Source of the DNA: Membranipora membranacea
Taxonomy: Eukaryota > Bryozoa > Gymnolaemata > Cheilostomatida > Membraniporidae
NCBI GenBank assembly: GCA_914767715.1
Contig: OU612068.1
Location: forward strand, 10,974,001-11,038,000
Direction: 5' to 3'
DNA length: 64,000 bases
Below, piece after piece: positions 48,580 through 63,319 of the stretch. A model generated the notes under the pieces. That model was not told the DNA's origin. It saw only the letters and a program-made list of their open reading frames with translations, and searched no databases. The translations under genes and the position numbers were made by a program. The number at the start of each line of letters is the position of its first letter. Within the stretch, counting starts at the first letter, position 1.

Positions 48580-51500
48580 ATATTGGAATCCTCTGATTAA
48601 CTGAGGGGTAATTACGCTGACTTGAAATTTACAATAATATACCAAGGGAGGGTATCACGCTTTTTTTTCGCTCCGGTCAAAAAATAGATTTGCTTCTAAC
48701 CTACTTCATGAGGAGGAGCAACTCCTGCTTGTCTCAAAACTGAAATCCGTTTGGCTCTGCGGCTTCTTGTTCTCTGTCAGCGTCCGTTTTAATGACGCTC
48801 ACTTTTGCTATAAAAAAACATGCCAAACGGCAGCATCAAAAAATTAAATCCCTCTTCGATTCTTATCAAACTCCAACCAGTTCAAGCCTTTATTGGCCTC
48901 ATTCAAAACGCAGAATATTGGAATCCTCTGATTAACTGAGGGGTAATTACGCTGACTTGAAATTTACAAAAATATACCAAGGGAGGGTATCACGCTTTTT
49001 TTTCGCTCCGGTCAAAAAATAGATTTGCTTCTAACCTACTTCATGAGGAGGAGCAACTCCTGCTTGTCTCAAATCTGAAATCCGTTTGGCTCTGCGGCTT
49101 CTTGTTCTCTGTCAGCGTCCGTTTTAATGACGCTCACTTTTGCTATAAAAAAACATGCCAAACGGCAGCATCAAAAAATTAAATCCCTCTTCGATTCTTA
49201 TCAAACTCCAACCAGTTCAAGCCCTTATTGGCCTCATTCAAAACGCAGAATATTGGAATCCTCTGATTAACTGAGGGGTAATTACGCTGACTTGAAATTT
49301 ACAAAAATATACCAAGGGAGGGTATCACGCTTTTTTTTCGCTCCGGTCAAAAAATAGATTTGCTTCTAACCTACTTCATGAGGAGGAGCAACTCCTGCTT
49401 GTCTCAAATCTGAAATCCGTTTGGCTCTGCGGCTTCTTGTTCTCTGTCAGCGTCCGTTTTAATGACGCTCACTTTTGCTATAAAAAAACATGCCAAACGG
49501 CAGCATCAAAAAATTAAATCCCTCTTCGATTCTTATCAAACTCCAACCAGTTCAAGCCCTTATTGGCCTCATTCAAAACGCAGAATATTGGAATCCTCTG
49601 ATTAACTGAGGGGTAATTACGCTGACTTGAAATTTACAAAAATATACCAAGGGAGGGTATCACGCTTTTTTTTCGCTCCGGTCAAAAAATAGATTTGCTT
49701 CTAACCTACTTCATGAGGAGGAGCAACTCCTGCTTGTCTCAAATCTGAAATCCGTTTGGCTCTGCGGCTTCTTGTTCTCTGTCAGCGTCCGTTTTAATGA
49801 CGCTCACTTTTGCTATAAAAAAACATGCCAAACGGCAGCATCAAAAAATTAAATCCCTCTTCGATTCTTATCAAACTCCAACCAGTTCAAGCCCTTATTG
49901 GCCTCATTCAAAACGCATAATATTGGAATCCTCTGATTAACTGAGGGGTAATTACGCTGACTTGAAATTTACAAAAATATACCAAGGGAGGGTATCACGC
50001 TTTTTTTTCGCTCCGGTCAAAAAATAGATTTGCTTCTAACCTACTTCATGAGGAGGAGCAACTCCTGCTTGTCTCAAAACTGAAATCCGTTTGGCTCTGC
50101 GGCTTCTTGTTCTCTGTCAGCGTCCGTTTTAATGACGCTCACGTTTGCTATAAAAAAACATGCCAAACGGCAGCATCAAAAAATTAAATCCCTCTTCGAT
50201 TCTTATCAAACTCCAACCAGTTCAAGCCCTTATTGGCCTCATTCAAAACGCAGAATATTGGAATCCTCTGATTAACTGAGGGGTAATTACGCTGACTTGA
50301 AATTTACAAAAATATACCAAGAGAGGGTATCACGCTTTTTTTTCGCTCCGGTCAAAAAATAGATTTGCTTCTAACCTACTTCATGAGGAGGAGCAACTCC
50401 TGCTTGTCTCAAATCTGAAATCCGTTTGGCTCTGCGGCTTCTTGTTCTCTGTCAGTGTCCGTTTTAATGACGCTCACTTTTGCTATAAAAAAACATGCCA
50501 AACGGCAGCATCAAAAAATTAAATCCCTCTTCGATTCTTATCAAACTCCAACCAGTTCAAGCCCTTATTGGCCTCATTCAAAACGCATAATATTGGAATC
50601 CTCTGATTAACTGAGGGGTAATTACGCTGACTTGAAATTTACAAAAATATACCAAGGGAGGGTATCACGCTTTTTTTTCGCTCCGGTCAAAAAATAGATT
50701 TGCTTCTAACCTACTTCATGAGGAGGAGCAACTCCTGCTTGTCTCAAAACTGAAATCCGTTTGGCTCTGCGGCTTCTTGTTCTCTGTCAGCGTCCGTTTT
50801 AATGACGCTCACTTTTGCTATAAAAAAGCATGCCAAACGGCAGCATCAAAAAATTAAATCCCTCTTCGATTCTTATCAAACTCCAACCAGTTCAAGCCTT
50901 TATTGGCCTCATTCAAAACGCAGAATATTGGAATCCTCTGATTAACTGAGGGGTAATTACGCTGACTTGAAATTTACAAAAATATACCAAGGGAGGGTAT
51001 CACGCTTTTTTTTCGCTCCGGTCAAAAAATAGATTTGCTTCTAACCTACTTCATGAGGAGGAGCAACTCCTGCTTGTCTCAAATCTGAAATCCGTTTGGC
51101 TCTGCGGCTTCTTGTTCTCTGTCAGTGTCCGTTTTAATGACGCTCACTTTTGCTATAAAAAAACATGCCAAACGGCAGCATCAAAAAATTAAATCCCTCT
51201 TCGATTCTTATCAAACTCCAACCAGTTCAAGCCCTTATTGGCCTCATTCAAAACGCATAATATTGGAATCCTCTGATTAACTGAGGGGTAATTACGCTGA
51301 CTTAAAATTTACAAAAATATACCAAGGGAGGGTATCACGCTTTTTTTTCGCTCCGGTCAAAAAATAGATTTGCTTCTAACCTACTTCATGAGGAGGAGCA
51401 ACTCCTGCTTGTCTCAAATCTGAAATCCGTTTGGCTCTGCGGCTTCTTGTTCTCTGTCAGCGTCCGTTTTAATGACGCTCACTTTTGCTATAAAAAAACA

Positions 51501-53939
51501 TGCCAAACGGCAGCATCAAAAAATTAAATCCCTCTTCGATTCTTATCAAACTCCAACCTGTTCAAGCCCTTATTGGCCTCATTCAAAACGCAGAATATTG
51601 GAATCCTCTGATTAACTGAGGGGTAATTACGCTGACTTGAAATTTACAAAAATATACCAAGGGAGGGTATCACGCTTTTTTTTCGCTCCGGTCAAAAAAT
51701 AGATTTGCTTCTAACCTACTTCATGAGGAGGAGCAACTCCTGCTTGTCTCAAATCTGAAATCCGTTTGGCTCTGCGGCTTCTTGTTCTCTGTCAGCGTCC
51801 GTTTTAATGACGCTCACTTTTGCTATAAAAAAACATGCCAAACGGCAGCATCAAAAAATTAAATCCCTCTTCGATTCTTATCAAACTCCAACCAGTTCAA
51901 GCCCTTATTGGCCTCATTCAAAACGCAGAATATTGGAATCCTCTGATTAACTGAGGGGTAATTACGCTGACTTGAAATTTACAAAAATATACCAAGGGAG
52001 GGTATCACGCTTTTTTTTCGCTCCGGTCAAAAAATAGATTTGCTTCTAACCTACTTCATGAGGAGGAGCAACTCCTGCTTGTCTCAAATCTGAAATCCGT
52101 TTGGCTCTGCGGCTTCTTGTTCTCTGTCAGCGTCCGTTTTAATGACGCTCACTTTTGCTATAAAAAAACATGCCAAACGGCAGCATCAAAAAATTAAATC
52201 CCTCTTCGATTCTTATCAAACTCCAACCTGTTCAAGCCCTTATTGGCCTCATTCAAAACGCAGAATATTGGAATCCTCTGATTAACTGAGGGGTAATTAC
52301 GCTGACTTGAAATTTACAAAAATATACCAAGGGAGGGTATCACGCTTTTTTTTCGCTCCGGTCAAAAAATAGATTTGCTTCTAACCTACTTCATGAGGAG
52401 GAGCAACTCCTGCTTGTCTCAAATCTGAAATCCGTTTGGCTCTGCGGCTTCTTGTTCTCTGTCAGCGTCCGTTTTAATGACGCTCACTTTTGCTATAAAA
52501 AAACATGCCAAACGGCAGCATCAAAAAATTAAATCCCTCTTCGATTCTTATCAAACTCCAACCAGTTCAAGCCCTTATTGGCCTCATTCAAAACGCAGAA
52601 TATTGGAATCCTCTGATTAACTGAGGGGTAATTACGCTGACTTGAAATTTACAAAAATATACCAAGGGAGGGTATCACGCTTTTTTTTCGCTCCGGTCAA
52701 AAAATAGATTTGCTTCTAACCTACTTCATGAGGAGGAGCAACTCCTGCTTGTCTCAAATCTGAAATCCGTTTGGCTCTGCGGCTTCTTGTTCTCTGTCAG
52801 CGTCCGTTTTAATGACGCTCACTTTTGCTATAAAAAAACATGCCAAACGGCAGCATCAAAAAATTAAATCCCTCTTCGATTCTTATCAAACTCCAACCAG
52901 TTCAAGCCCTTATTGGCCTCATTCAAAACGCAGAATATTGGAATCCTCTGATTAACTGAGGGGTAATTACGCTGACTTGAAATTTACAAAAATATACCAA
53001 GGGAGGGTATCACGCTTTTTTTTCGCTCCGGTCAAAAAATAGATTTGCTTCTAACCTACTTCATGAGGAGGAGCAACTCCTGCTTGTCTCAAAACTGAAA
53101 TCCGTTTGGCTCTGCGGCTTCTTGTTCTCTGTCAGCGTCCGTTTTAATGACGCTCACTTTTGCTATAAAAAAACATGCCAAACGGCAGCATCAAAAAATT
53201 AAATCCCTCTTCGATTCTTATCAAACTCCAACCAGTTCAAGCCTTTATTGGCCTCATTCAAAACGCAGAATATTGGAATCCTCTGATTAACTGAGGGGTA
53301 ATTACGCTGACTTGAAATTTACAAAAATATACCAAGGGAGGGTATCACGCTTTTTTTTCGCTCCGGTCAAAAAATAGATTTGCTTCTAACCTACTTCATG
53401 AGGAGGAGCAACTCCTGCTTGTCTCAAATCTGAAATCCGTTTGGCTCTGCGGCTTCTTGTTCTCTGTCAGCGTCCGTTTTAATGACGCTCACTTTTGCTA
53501 TAAAAAAACATGCCAAACGGCAGCATCAAAAAATTAAATCCCTCTTCGATTCTTATCAAACTCCAACCAGTTCAAGCCCTTATTGGCCTCATTCAAAACG
53601 CAGAATATTGGAATCCTCTGATTAACTGAGGGGTAATTACGCTGACTTGAAATTTACAAAAATATACCAAGGGAGGGTATCACCCTTTTTTTTCGCTCCG
53701 GTCAAAAAATAGATTTGCTTCTAACCTACTTCATGAGGAGGAGCAACTCCTGCTTGTCTCAAATCTGAAATCCGTTTGGCTCTGCGGCTTCTTGTTCTCT
53801 GTCAGCGTCCGTTTTAATGACGCTCACTTTTGCTATAAAAAAACATGCCAAACGGCAGCATCAAAAAATTAAATCCCTCTTCGATTCTTATCAAACTCCA
53901 ACCAGTTCAAGCCCTTATTGGCCTCATTCAAAACGCATA
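48580..53939 (+). repeat. 16-unit higher-order repeat, copy 1 (5,360 bp)
   Basis: Rare variants recur exactly 5,360 bp apart in the next block: ACAATAATAT (48631 and 53991), ACGTTTGC (50141 and 55501), CAAGAGAGGG (50321 and 55681), AAAAAGCATG (about 50824 and 56184), CTTAAAATTT (51301 and 56661) and CAACCTGTTC (about 51556 and 56916). The unit before 48580 does not match its counterpart (CAGTGTCC near 48444, no equivalent near 53804), so the shared block starts between about 48450 and 48631. After about 51930 the copies fall out of register by two units. Confidence 0.85.
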
Positions 53940-56619
53940 ATATTGGAATCCTCTGATTAACTGAGGGGTAATTACGCTGACTTGAAATTTACAATAATAT
54001 ACCAAGGGAGGGTATCACGCTTTTTTTTCGCTCCGGTCAAAAAATAGATTTGCTTCTAACCTACTTCATGAGGAGGAGCAACTCCTGCTTGTCTCAAAAC
54101 TGAAATCCGTTTGGCTCTGCGGCTTCTTGTTCTCTGTCAGCGTCCGTTTTAATGACGCTCACTTTTGCTATAAAAAAACATGCCAAACGGCAGCATCAAA
54201 AAATTAAATCCCTCTTCGATTCTTATCAAACTCCAACCAGTTCAAGCCTTTATTGGCCTCATTCAAAACGCAGAATATTGGAATCCTCTGATTAACTGAG
54301 GGGTAATTACGCTGACTTGAAATTTACAAAAATATACCAAGGGAGGGTATCACGCTTTTTTTTCGCTCCGGTCAAAAAATAGATTTGCTTCTAACCTACT
54401 TCATGAGGAGGAGCAACTCCTGCTTGTCTCAAATCTGAAATCCGTTTGGCTCTGCGGCTTCTTGTTCTCTGTCAGCGTCCGTTTTAATGACGCTCACTTT
54501 TGCTATAAAAAAACATGCCAAACGGCAGCATCAAAAAATTAAATCCCTCTTCGATTCTTATCAAACTCCAACCAGTTCAAGCCCTTATTGGCCTCATTCA
54601 AAACGCAGAATATTGGAATCCTCTGATTAACTGAGGGGTAATTACGCTGACTTGAAATTTACAAAAATATACCAAGGGAGGGTATCACGCTTTTTTTTCG
54701 CTCCGGTCAAAAAATAGATTTGCTTCTAACCTACTTCATGAGGAGGAGCAACTCCTGCTTGTCTCAAAACTGAAATCCGTTTGGCTCTGCGGCTTCTTGT
54801 TCTCTGTCAGCGTCCGTTTTAATGACGCTCACTTTTGCTATAAAAAAACATGCCAAACGGCAGCATCAAAAAATTAAATCCCTCTTCGATTCTTATCAAA
54901 CTCCAACCAGTTCAAGCCCTTATTGGCCTCATTCAAAACGCAGAATATTGGAATCCTCTGATTAACTGAGGGGTAATTACGCTGACTTGAAATTTACAAA
55001 AATATACCAAGGGAGGGTATCACGCTTTTTTTTCGCTCCGGTCAAAAAATAGATTTGCTTCTAACCTACTTCATGAGGAGGAGCAACTCCTGCTTGTCTC
55101 AAATCTGAAATCCGTTTGGCTCTGCGGCTTCTTGTTCTCTGTCAGCGTCCGTTTTAATGACGCTCACTTTTGCTATAAAAAAACATGCCAAACGGCAGCA
55201 TCAAAAAATTAAATCCCTCTTCGATTCTTATCAAACTCCAACCAGTTCAAGCCCTTATTGGCCTCATTCAAAACGCATAATATTGGAATCCTCTGATTAA
55301 CTGAGGGGTAATTACGCTGACTTGAAATTTACAAAAATATACCAAGGGAGGGTATCACGCTTTTTTTTCGCTCCGGTCAAAAAATAGATTTGCTTCTAAC
55401 CTACTTCATGAGGAGGAGCAACTCCTGCTTGTCTCAAAACTGAAATCCGTTTGGCTCTGCGGCTTCTTGTTCTCTGTCAGCGTCCGTTTTAATGACGCTC
55501 ACGTTTGCTATAAAAAAACATGCCAAACGGCAGCATCAAAAAATTAAATCCCTCTTCGATTCTTATCAAACTCCAACCAGTTCAAGCCCTTATTGGCCTC
55601 ATTCAAAACGCAGAATATTGGAATCCTCTGATTAACTGAGGGGTAATTACGCTGACTTGAAATTTACAAAAATATACCAAGAGAGGGTATCACGCTTTTT
55701 TTTCGCTCCGGTCAAAAAATAGATTTGCTTCTAACCTACTTCATGAGGAGGAGCAACTCCTGCTTGTCTCAAATCTGAAATCCGTTTGGCTCTGCGGCTT
55801 CTTGTTCTCTGTCAGTGTCCGTTTTAATGACGCTCACTTTTGCTATAAAAAAACATGCCAAACGGCAGCATCAAAAAATTAAATCCCTCTTCGATTCTTA
55901 TCAAACTCCAACCAGTTCAAGCCCTTATTGGCCTCATTCAAAACGCATAATATTGGAATCCTCTGATTAACTGAGGGGTAATTACGCTGACTTGAAATTT
56001 ACAAAAATATACCAAGGGAGGGTATCACGCTTTTTTTTCGCTCCGGTCAAAAAATAGATTTGCTTCTAACCTACTTCATGAGGAGGAGCAACTCCTGCTT
56101 GTCTCAAAACTGAAATCCGTTTGGCTCTGCGGCTTCTTGTTCTCTGTCAGCGTCCGTTTTAATGACGCTCACTTTTGCTATAAAAAAGCATGCCAAACGG
56201 CAGCATCAAAAAATTAAATCCCTCTTCGATTCTTATCAAACTCCAACCAGTTCAAGCCTTTATTGGCCTCATTCAAAACGCAGAATATTGGAATCCTCTG
56301 ATTAACTGAGGGGTAATTACGCTGACTTGAAATTTACAAAAATATACCAAGGGAGGGTATCACGCTTTTTTTTCGCTCCGGTCAAAAAATAGATTTGCTT
56401 CTAACCTACTTCATGAGGAGGAGCAACTCCTGCTTGTCTCAAATCTGAAATCCGTTTGGCTCTGCGGCTTCTTGTTCTCTGTCAGTGTCCGTTTTAATGA
56501 CGCTCACTTTTGCTATAAAAAAACATGCCAAACGGCAGCATCAAAAAATTAAATCCCTCTTCGATTCTTATCAAACTCCAACCAGTTCAAGCCCTTATTG
56601 GCCTCATTCAAAACGCATA
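53940..56619 (+). repeat. 16-unit higher-order repeat, copy 2, left part (8 units)
   Basis: It repeats the variant order of 48580 onward with few differences; one is CAAAACTG in the unit at 54610, absent from 49250. The match continues into the next block to about 57289. Beyond that, the CAAAACTG/GCCTTTATT unit found at 52935 in copy 1 is at 57625 here, 4,690 bp (14 units) away instead of 16. Two units were therefore gained in copy 1 or lost in copy 2. Confidence 0.83.
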
Positions 56620-58964
56620 ATATTGGAATCCTCTGATTAACTGAGGGGTAATTACGCTGACTTAAAATTTACAAAAATATACCAAGGGAGGGTATCACGC
56701 TTTTTTTTCGCTCCGGTCAAAAAATAGATTTGCTTCTAACCTACTTCATGAGGAGGAGCAACTCCTGCTTGTCTCAAATCTGAAATCCGTTTGGCTCTGC
56801 GGCTTCTTGTTCTCTGTCAGCGTCCGTTTTAATGACGCTCACTTTTGCTATAAAAAAACATGCCAAACGGCAGCATCAAAAAATTAAATCCCTCTTCGAT
56901 TCTTATCAAACTCCAACCTGTTCAAGCCCTTATTGGCCTCATTCAAAACGCAGAATATTGGAATCCTCTGATTAACTGAGGGGTAATTACGCTGACTTGA
57001 AATTTACAAAAATATACCAAGGGAGGGTATCACGCTTTTTTTTCGCTCCGGTCAAAAAATAGATTTGCTTCTAACCTACTTCATGAGGAGGAGCAACTCC
57101 TGCTTGTCTCAAATCTGAAATCCGTTTGGCTCTGCGGCTTCTTGTTCTCTGTCAGCGTCCGTTTTAATGACGCTCACTTTTGCTATAAAAAAACATGCCA
57201 AACGGCAGCATCAAAAAATTAAATCCCTCTTCGATTCTTATCAAACTCCAACCAGTTCAAGCCCTTATTGGCCTCATTCAAAACGCAGAATATTGGAATC
57301 CTCTGATTAACTGAGGGGTAATTACGCTGACTTGAAATTTACAAAAATATACCAAGGGAGGGTATAACGCTTTTTTTTCGCTCCGGTCAAAAAATAGATT
57401 TGCTTCTAACCTACTTCATGAGGAGGAGCAACTCCTGCTTGTCTCAAATCTGAAATCCGTTTGGCTCTGCGGCTTCTTGTTCTCTGTCAGCGTCCGTTTT
57501 AATGACGCTCACTTTTGCTATAAAAAAACATGCCAAACGGCAGCATCAAAAAATTAAATCCCTCTTCGATTCTTATCAAACTCCAACCAGTTCAAGCCCT
57601 TATTGGCCTCATTCAAAACGCAGAATATTGGAATCCTCTGATTAACTGAGGGGTAATTACGCTGACTTGAAATTTACAAAAATATACCAAGGGAGGGTAT
57701 CACGCTTTTTTTTCGCTCCGGTCAAAAAATAGATTTGCTTCTAACCTACTTCATGAGGAGGAGCAACTCCTGCTTGTCTCAAAACTGAAATCCGTTTGGC
57801 TCTGCGGCTTCTTGTTCTCTGTCAGCGTCCGTTTTAATGACGCTCACTTTTGCTATAAAAAAACATGCCAAACGGCAGCATCAAAAAATTAAATCCCTCT
57901 TCGATTCTTATCAAACTCCAACCAGTTCAAGCCTTTATTGGCCTCATTCAAAACGCAGAATATTGGAATCCTCTGATTAACTGAGGGGTAATTACGCTGA
58001 CTTGAAATTTACAAAAATATACCAAGGGAGGGTATCACGCTTTTTTTTCGCTCCGGTCAAAAAATAGATTTGCTTCTAACCTACTTCATGAGGAGGAGCA
58101 ACTCCTGCTTGTCTCAAATCTGAAATCCGTTTGGCTCTGCGGCTTCTTGTTCTCTGTCAGCGTCCGTTTTAATGACGCTCACTTTTGCTATAAAAAAACA
58201 TGCCAAACGGCAGCATCAAAAAATTAAATCCCTCTTCGATTCTTATCAAACTCCAACCAGTTCAAGCCCTTATTGGCCTCATTCAAAACGCAGAATATTG
58301 GAATCCTCTGATTAACTGAGGGGTAATTACGCTGACTTGAAATTTACAAAAATATACCAAGGGAGGGTATCACGCTTTTTTTTCGCTCCGGTCAAAAAAT
58401 AGATTTGCTTCTAACCTACTTCATGAGGAGGAGCAACTCCTGCTTGTCTCAAATCTGAAATCCGTTTGGCTCTGCGGCTTCTTGTTCTCTGTCAGCGTCC
58501 GTTTTAATGACGCTCACTTTTGCTATAAAAAAACATGCCAAACGGCAGCATCAAAAAATTAAATCCCTCTTCGATTCTTATCAAACTCCAACCAGTTCAA
58601 GCCCTTATTGGCCTCATTCAAAACGCAGAATATTGGAATCCTCTGATTAACTGAGGGGTAATTACGCTGACTTGAAATTTACAAAAATATACCAAGGGAG
58701 GGTATCACGCTTTTTTTTCGCTCCGGTCAAAAAATAGATTTGCTTCTAACCTACTTCATGAGGAGGAGCAACTCCTGCTTGTCTCAAATCTGAAATCCGT
58801 TTGGCTCTGCGGCTTCTTGTTCTCTGTCAGCGTCCGTTTTAATGACGCTCACTTTTGCTATAAAAAAACATGCCAAACGGCAGCATCAAAAAATTAAATC
58901 CCTCTTCGATTCTTATCAAACTCCAACCAGTTCAAGCCCTTATTGGCCTCATTCAAAACGCATA
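56620..58964 (+). repeat. 7-unit higher-order repeat, copy 1 (2,345 bp)
   Basis: It is defined by a unit with CTTAAAATTT and CAACCTGTTC (56620), a consensus unit, a unit with GTATAACGC (57290), and a last unit ending in GCATAATATT (58630). Here the fourth unit carries CAAAACTG and GCCTTTATT, markers inherited from the 16-unit system. It therefore looks like the founder of the following, simpler copies. Confidence 0.85.
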
Positions 58965-60974
58965 ATATTGGAATCCTCTGATTAACTGAGGGGTAATTAC
59001 GCTGACTTAAAATTTACAAAAATATACCAAGGGAGGGTATCACGCTTTTTTTTCGCTCCGGTCAAAAAATAGATTTGCTTCTAACCTACTTCATGAGGAG
59101 GAGCAACTCCTGCTTGTCTCAAATCTGAAATCCGTTTGGCTCTGCGGCTTCTTGTTCTCTGTCAGCGTCCGTTTTAATGACGCTCACTTTTGCTATAAAA
59201 AAACATGCCAAACGGCAGCATCAAAAAATTAAATCCCTCTTCGATTCTTATCAAACTCCAACCTGTTCAAGCCCTTATTGGCCTCATTCAAAACGCAGAA
59301 TATTGGAATCCTCTGATTAACTGAGGGGTAATTACGCTGACTTGAAATTTACAAAAATATACCAAGGGAGGGTATCACGCTTTTTTTTCGCTCCGGTCAA
59401 AAAATAGATTTGCTTCTAACCTACTTCATGAGGAGGAGCAACTCCTGCTTGTCTCAAATCTGAAATCCGTTTGGCTCTGCGGCTTCTTGTTCTCTGTCAG
59501 CGTCCGTTTTAATGACGCTCACTTTTGCTATAAAAAAACATGCCAAACGGCAGCATCAAAAAATTAAATCCCTCTTCGATTCTTATCAAACTCCAACCAG
59601 TTCAAGCCCTTATTGGCCTCATTCAAAACGCAGAATATTGGAATCCTCTGATTAACTGAGGGGTAATTACGCTGACTTGAAATTTACAAAAATATACCAA
59701 GGGAGGGTATAACGCTTTTTTTTCGCTCCGGTCAAAAAATAGATTTGCTTCTAACCTACTTCATGAGGAGGAGCAACTCCTGCTTGTCTCAAATCTGAAA
59801 TCCGTTTGGCTCTGCGGCTTCTTGTTCTCTGTCAGCGTCCGTTTTAATGACGCTCACTTTTGCTATAAAAAAACATGCCAAACGGCAGCATCAAAAAATT
59901 AAATCCCTCTTCGATTCTTATCAAACTCCAACCAGTTCAAGCCCTTATTGGCCTCATTCAAAACGCAGAATATTGGAATCCTCTGATTAACTGAGGGGTA
60001 ATTACGCTGACTTGAAATTTACAAAAATATACCAAGGGAGGGTATCACGCTTTTTTTTCGCTCCGGTCAAAAAATAGATTTGCTTCTAACCTACTTCATG
60101 AGGAGGAGCAACTCCTGCTTGTCTCAAATCTGAAATCCGTTTGGCTCTGCGGCTTCTTGTTCTCTGTCAGCGTCCGTTTTAATGACGCTCACTTTTGCTA
60201 TAAAAAAACATGCCAAACGGCAGCATCAAAAAATTAAATCCCTCTTCGATTCTTATCAAACTCCAACCAGTTCAAGCCCTTATTGGCCTCATTCAAAACG
60301 CAGAATATTGGAATCCTCTGATTAACTGAGGGGTAATTACGCTGACTTGAAATTTACAAAAATATACCAAGGGAGGGTATCACGCTTTTTTTTCGCTCCG
60401 GTCAAAAAATAGATTTGCTTCTAACCTACTTCATGAGGAGGAGCAACTCCTGCTTGTCTCAAATCTGAAATCCGTTTGGCTCTGCGGCTTCTTGTTCTCT
60501 GTCAGCGTCCGTTTTAATGACGCTCACTTTTGCTATAAAAAAACATGCCAAACGGCAGCATCAAAAAATTAAATCCCTCTTCGATTCTTATCAAACTCCA
60601 ACCAGTTCAAGCCCTTATTGGCCTCATTCAAAACGCAGAATATTGGAATCCTCTGATTAACTGAGGGGTAATTACGCTGACTTGAAATTTACAAAAATAT
60701 ACCAAGGGAGGGTATCACGCTTTTTTTTCGCTCCGGTCAAAAAATAGATTTGCTTCTAACCTACTTCATGAGGAGGAGCAACTCCTGCTTGTCTCAAATC
60801 TGAAATCCGTTTGGCTCTGCGGCTTCTTGTTCTCTGTCAGCGTCCGTTTTAATGACGCTCACTTTTGCTATAAAAAAACATGCCAAACGGCAGCATCAAA
60901 AAATTAAATCCCTCTTCGATTCTTATCAAACTCCAACCAGTTCAAGCCCTTATTGGCCTCATTCAAAACGCATA
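58965..60974 (+). repeat. 6-unit higher-order repeat, copy 2 (2,010 bp)
   Basis: CTTAAAATTT at 59006 and CAACCTGTTC near 59261 open the copy. GTATAACGC is at about 59708 and the GCATAATATT tail at about 60972. All other bases that I compared match the consensus. It has one unit fewer than its neighbours and lacks the CAAAACTG/GCCTTTATT unit. Confidence 0.85.
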
Positions 60975-63319
60975 ATATTGGAATCCTCTGATTAACTGAG
61001 GGGTAATTACGCTGACTTAAAATTTACAAAAATATACCAAGGGAGGGTATCACGCTTTTTTTTCGCTCCGGTCAAAAAATAGATTTGCTTCTAACCTACT
61101 TCATGAGGAGGAGCAACTCCTGCTTGTCTCAAATCTGAAATCCGTTTGGCTCTGCGGCTTCTTGTTCTCTGTCAGCGTCCGTTTTAATGACGCTCACTTT
61201 TGCTATAAAAAAACATGCCAAACGGCAGCATCAAAAAATTAAATCCCTCTTCGATTCTTATCAAACTCCAACCTGTTCAAGCCCTTATTGGCCTCATTCA
61301 AAACGCAGAATATTGGAATCCTCTGATTAACTGAGGGGTAATTACGCTGACTTGAAATTTACAAAAATATACCAAGGGAGGGTATCACGCTTTTTTTTCG
61401 CTCCGGTCAAAAAATAGATTTGCTTCTAACCTACTTCATGAGGAGGAGCAACTCCTGCTTGTCTCAAATCTGAAATCCGTTTGGCTCTGCGGCTTCTTGT
61501 TCTCTGTCAGCGTCCGTTTTAATGACGCTCACTTTTGCTATAAAAAAACATGCCAAACGGCAGCATCAAAAAATTAAATCCCTCTTCGATTCTTATCAAA
61601 CTCCAACCAGTTCAAGCCCTTATTGGCCTCATTCAAAACGCAGAATATTGGAATCCTCTGATTAACTGAGGGGTAATTACGCTGACTTGAAATTTACAAA
61701 AATATACCAAGGGAGGGTATAACGCTTTTTTTTCGCTCCGGTCAAAAAATAGATTTGCTTCTAACCTACTTCATGAGGAGGAGCAACTCCTGCTTGTCTC
61801 AAATCTGAAATCCGTTTGGCTCTGCGGCTTCTTGTTCTCTGTCAGCGTCCGTTTTAATGACGCTCACTTTTGCTATAAAAAAACATGCCAAACGGCAGCA
61901 TCAAAAAATTAAATCCCTCTTCGATTCTTATCAAACTCCAACCAGTTCAAGCCCTTATTGGCCTCATTCAAAACGCAGAATATTGGAATCCTCTGATTAA
62001 CTGAGGGGTAATTACGCTGACTTGAAATTTACAAAAATATACCAAGGGAGGGTATCACGCTTTTTTTTCGCTCCGGTCAAAAAATAGATTTGCTTCTAAC
62101 CTACTTCATGAGGAGGAGCAACTCCTGCTTGTCTCAAATCTGAAATCCGTTTGGCTCTGCGGCTTCTTGTTCTCTGTCAGCGTCCGTTTTAATGACGCTC
62201 ACTTTTGCTATAAAAAAACATGCCAAACGGCAGCATCAAAAAATTAAATCCCTCTTCGATTCTTATCAAACTCCAACCAGTTCAAGCCCTTATTGGCCTC
62301 ATTCAAAACGCAGAATATTGGAATCCTCTGATTAACTGAGGGGTAATTACGCTGACTTGAAATTTACAAAAATATACCAAGGGAGGGTATCACGCTTTTT
62401 TTTCGCTCCGGTCAAAAAATAGATTTGCTTCTAACCTACTTCATGAGGAGGAGCAACTCCTGCTTGTCTCAAATCTGAAATCCGTTTGGCTCTGCGGCTT
62501 CTTGTTCTCTGTCAGCGTCCGTTTTAATGACGCTCACTTTTGCTATAAAAAAACATGCCAAACGGCAGCATCAAAAAATTAAATCCCTCTTCGATTCTTA
62601 TCAAACTCCAACCAGTTCAAGCCCTTATTGGCCTCATTCAAAACGCAGAATATTGGAATCCTCTGATTAACTGAGGGGTAATTACGCTGACTTGAAATTT
62701 ACAAAAATATACCAAGGGAGGGTATCACGCTTTTTTTTCGCTCCGGTCAAAAAATAGATTTGCTTCTAACCTACTTCATGAGGAGGAGCAACTCCTGCTT
62801 GTCTCAAATCTGAAATCCGTTTGGCTCTGCGGCTTCTTGTTCTCTGTCAGCGTCCGTTTTAATGACGCTCACTTTTGCTATAAAAAAACATGCCAAACGG
62901 CAGCATCAAAAAATTAAATCCCTCTTCGATTCTTATCAAACTCCAACCAGTTCAAGCCCTTATTGGCCTCATTCAAAACGCAGAATATTGGAATCCTCTG
63001 ATTAACTGAGGGGTAATTACGCTGACTTGAAATTTACAAAAATATACCAAGGGAGGGTATCACGCTTTTTTTTCGCTCCGGTCAAAAAATGGATTTGCTT
63101 CTAACCTACTTCATGAGGAGGAGCAACTCCTGCTTGTCTCAAATCTGAAATCCGTTTGGCTCTGCGGCTTCTTGTTCTCTGTCAGCGTCCGTTTTAATGA
63201 CGCTCACTTTTGCTATAAAAAAACATGCCAAACGGCAGCATCAAAAAATTAAATCCCTCTTCGATTCTTATCAAACTCCAACCAGTTCAAGCCCTTATTG
63301 GCCTCATTCAAAACGCATA
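60975..63319 (+). repeat. 7-unit higher-order repeat, copy 3 (2,345 bp)
   Basis: CTTAAAATTT at 61016, CAACCTGTTC near 61271, GTATAACGC at about 61718 and the tail at about 63317. Its last unit also carries ATGGATTT (about 63090), a private change here. Length is restored to seven units by one extra consensus unit. Confidence 0.85.
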
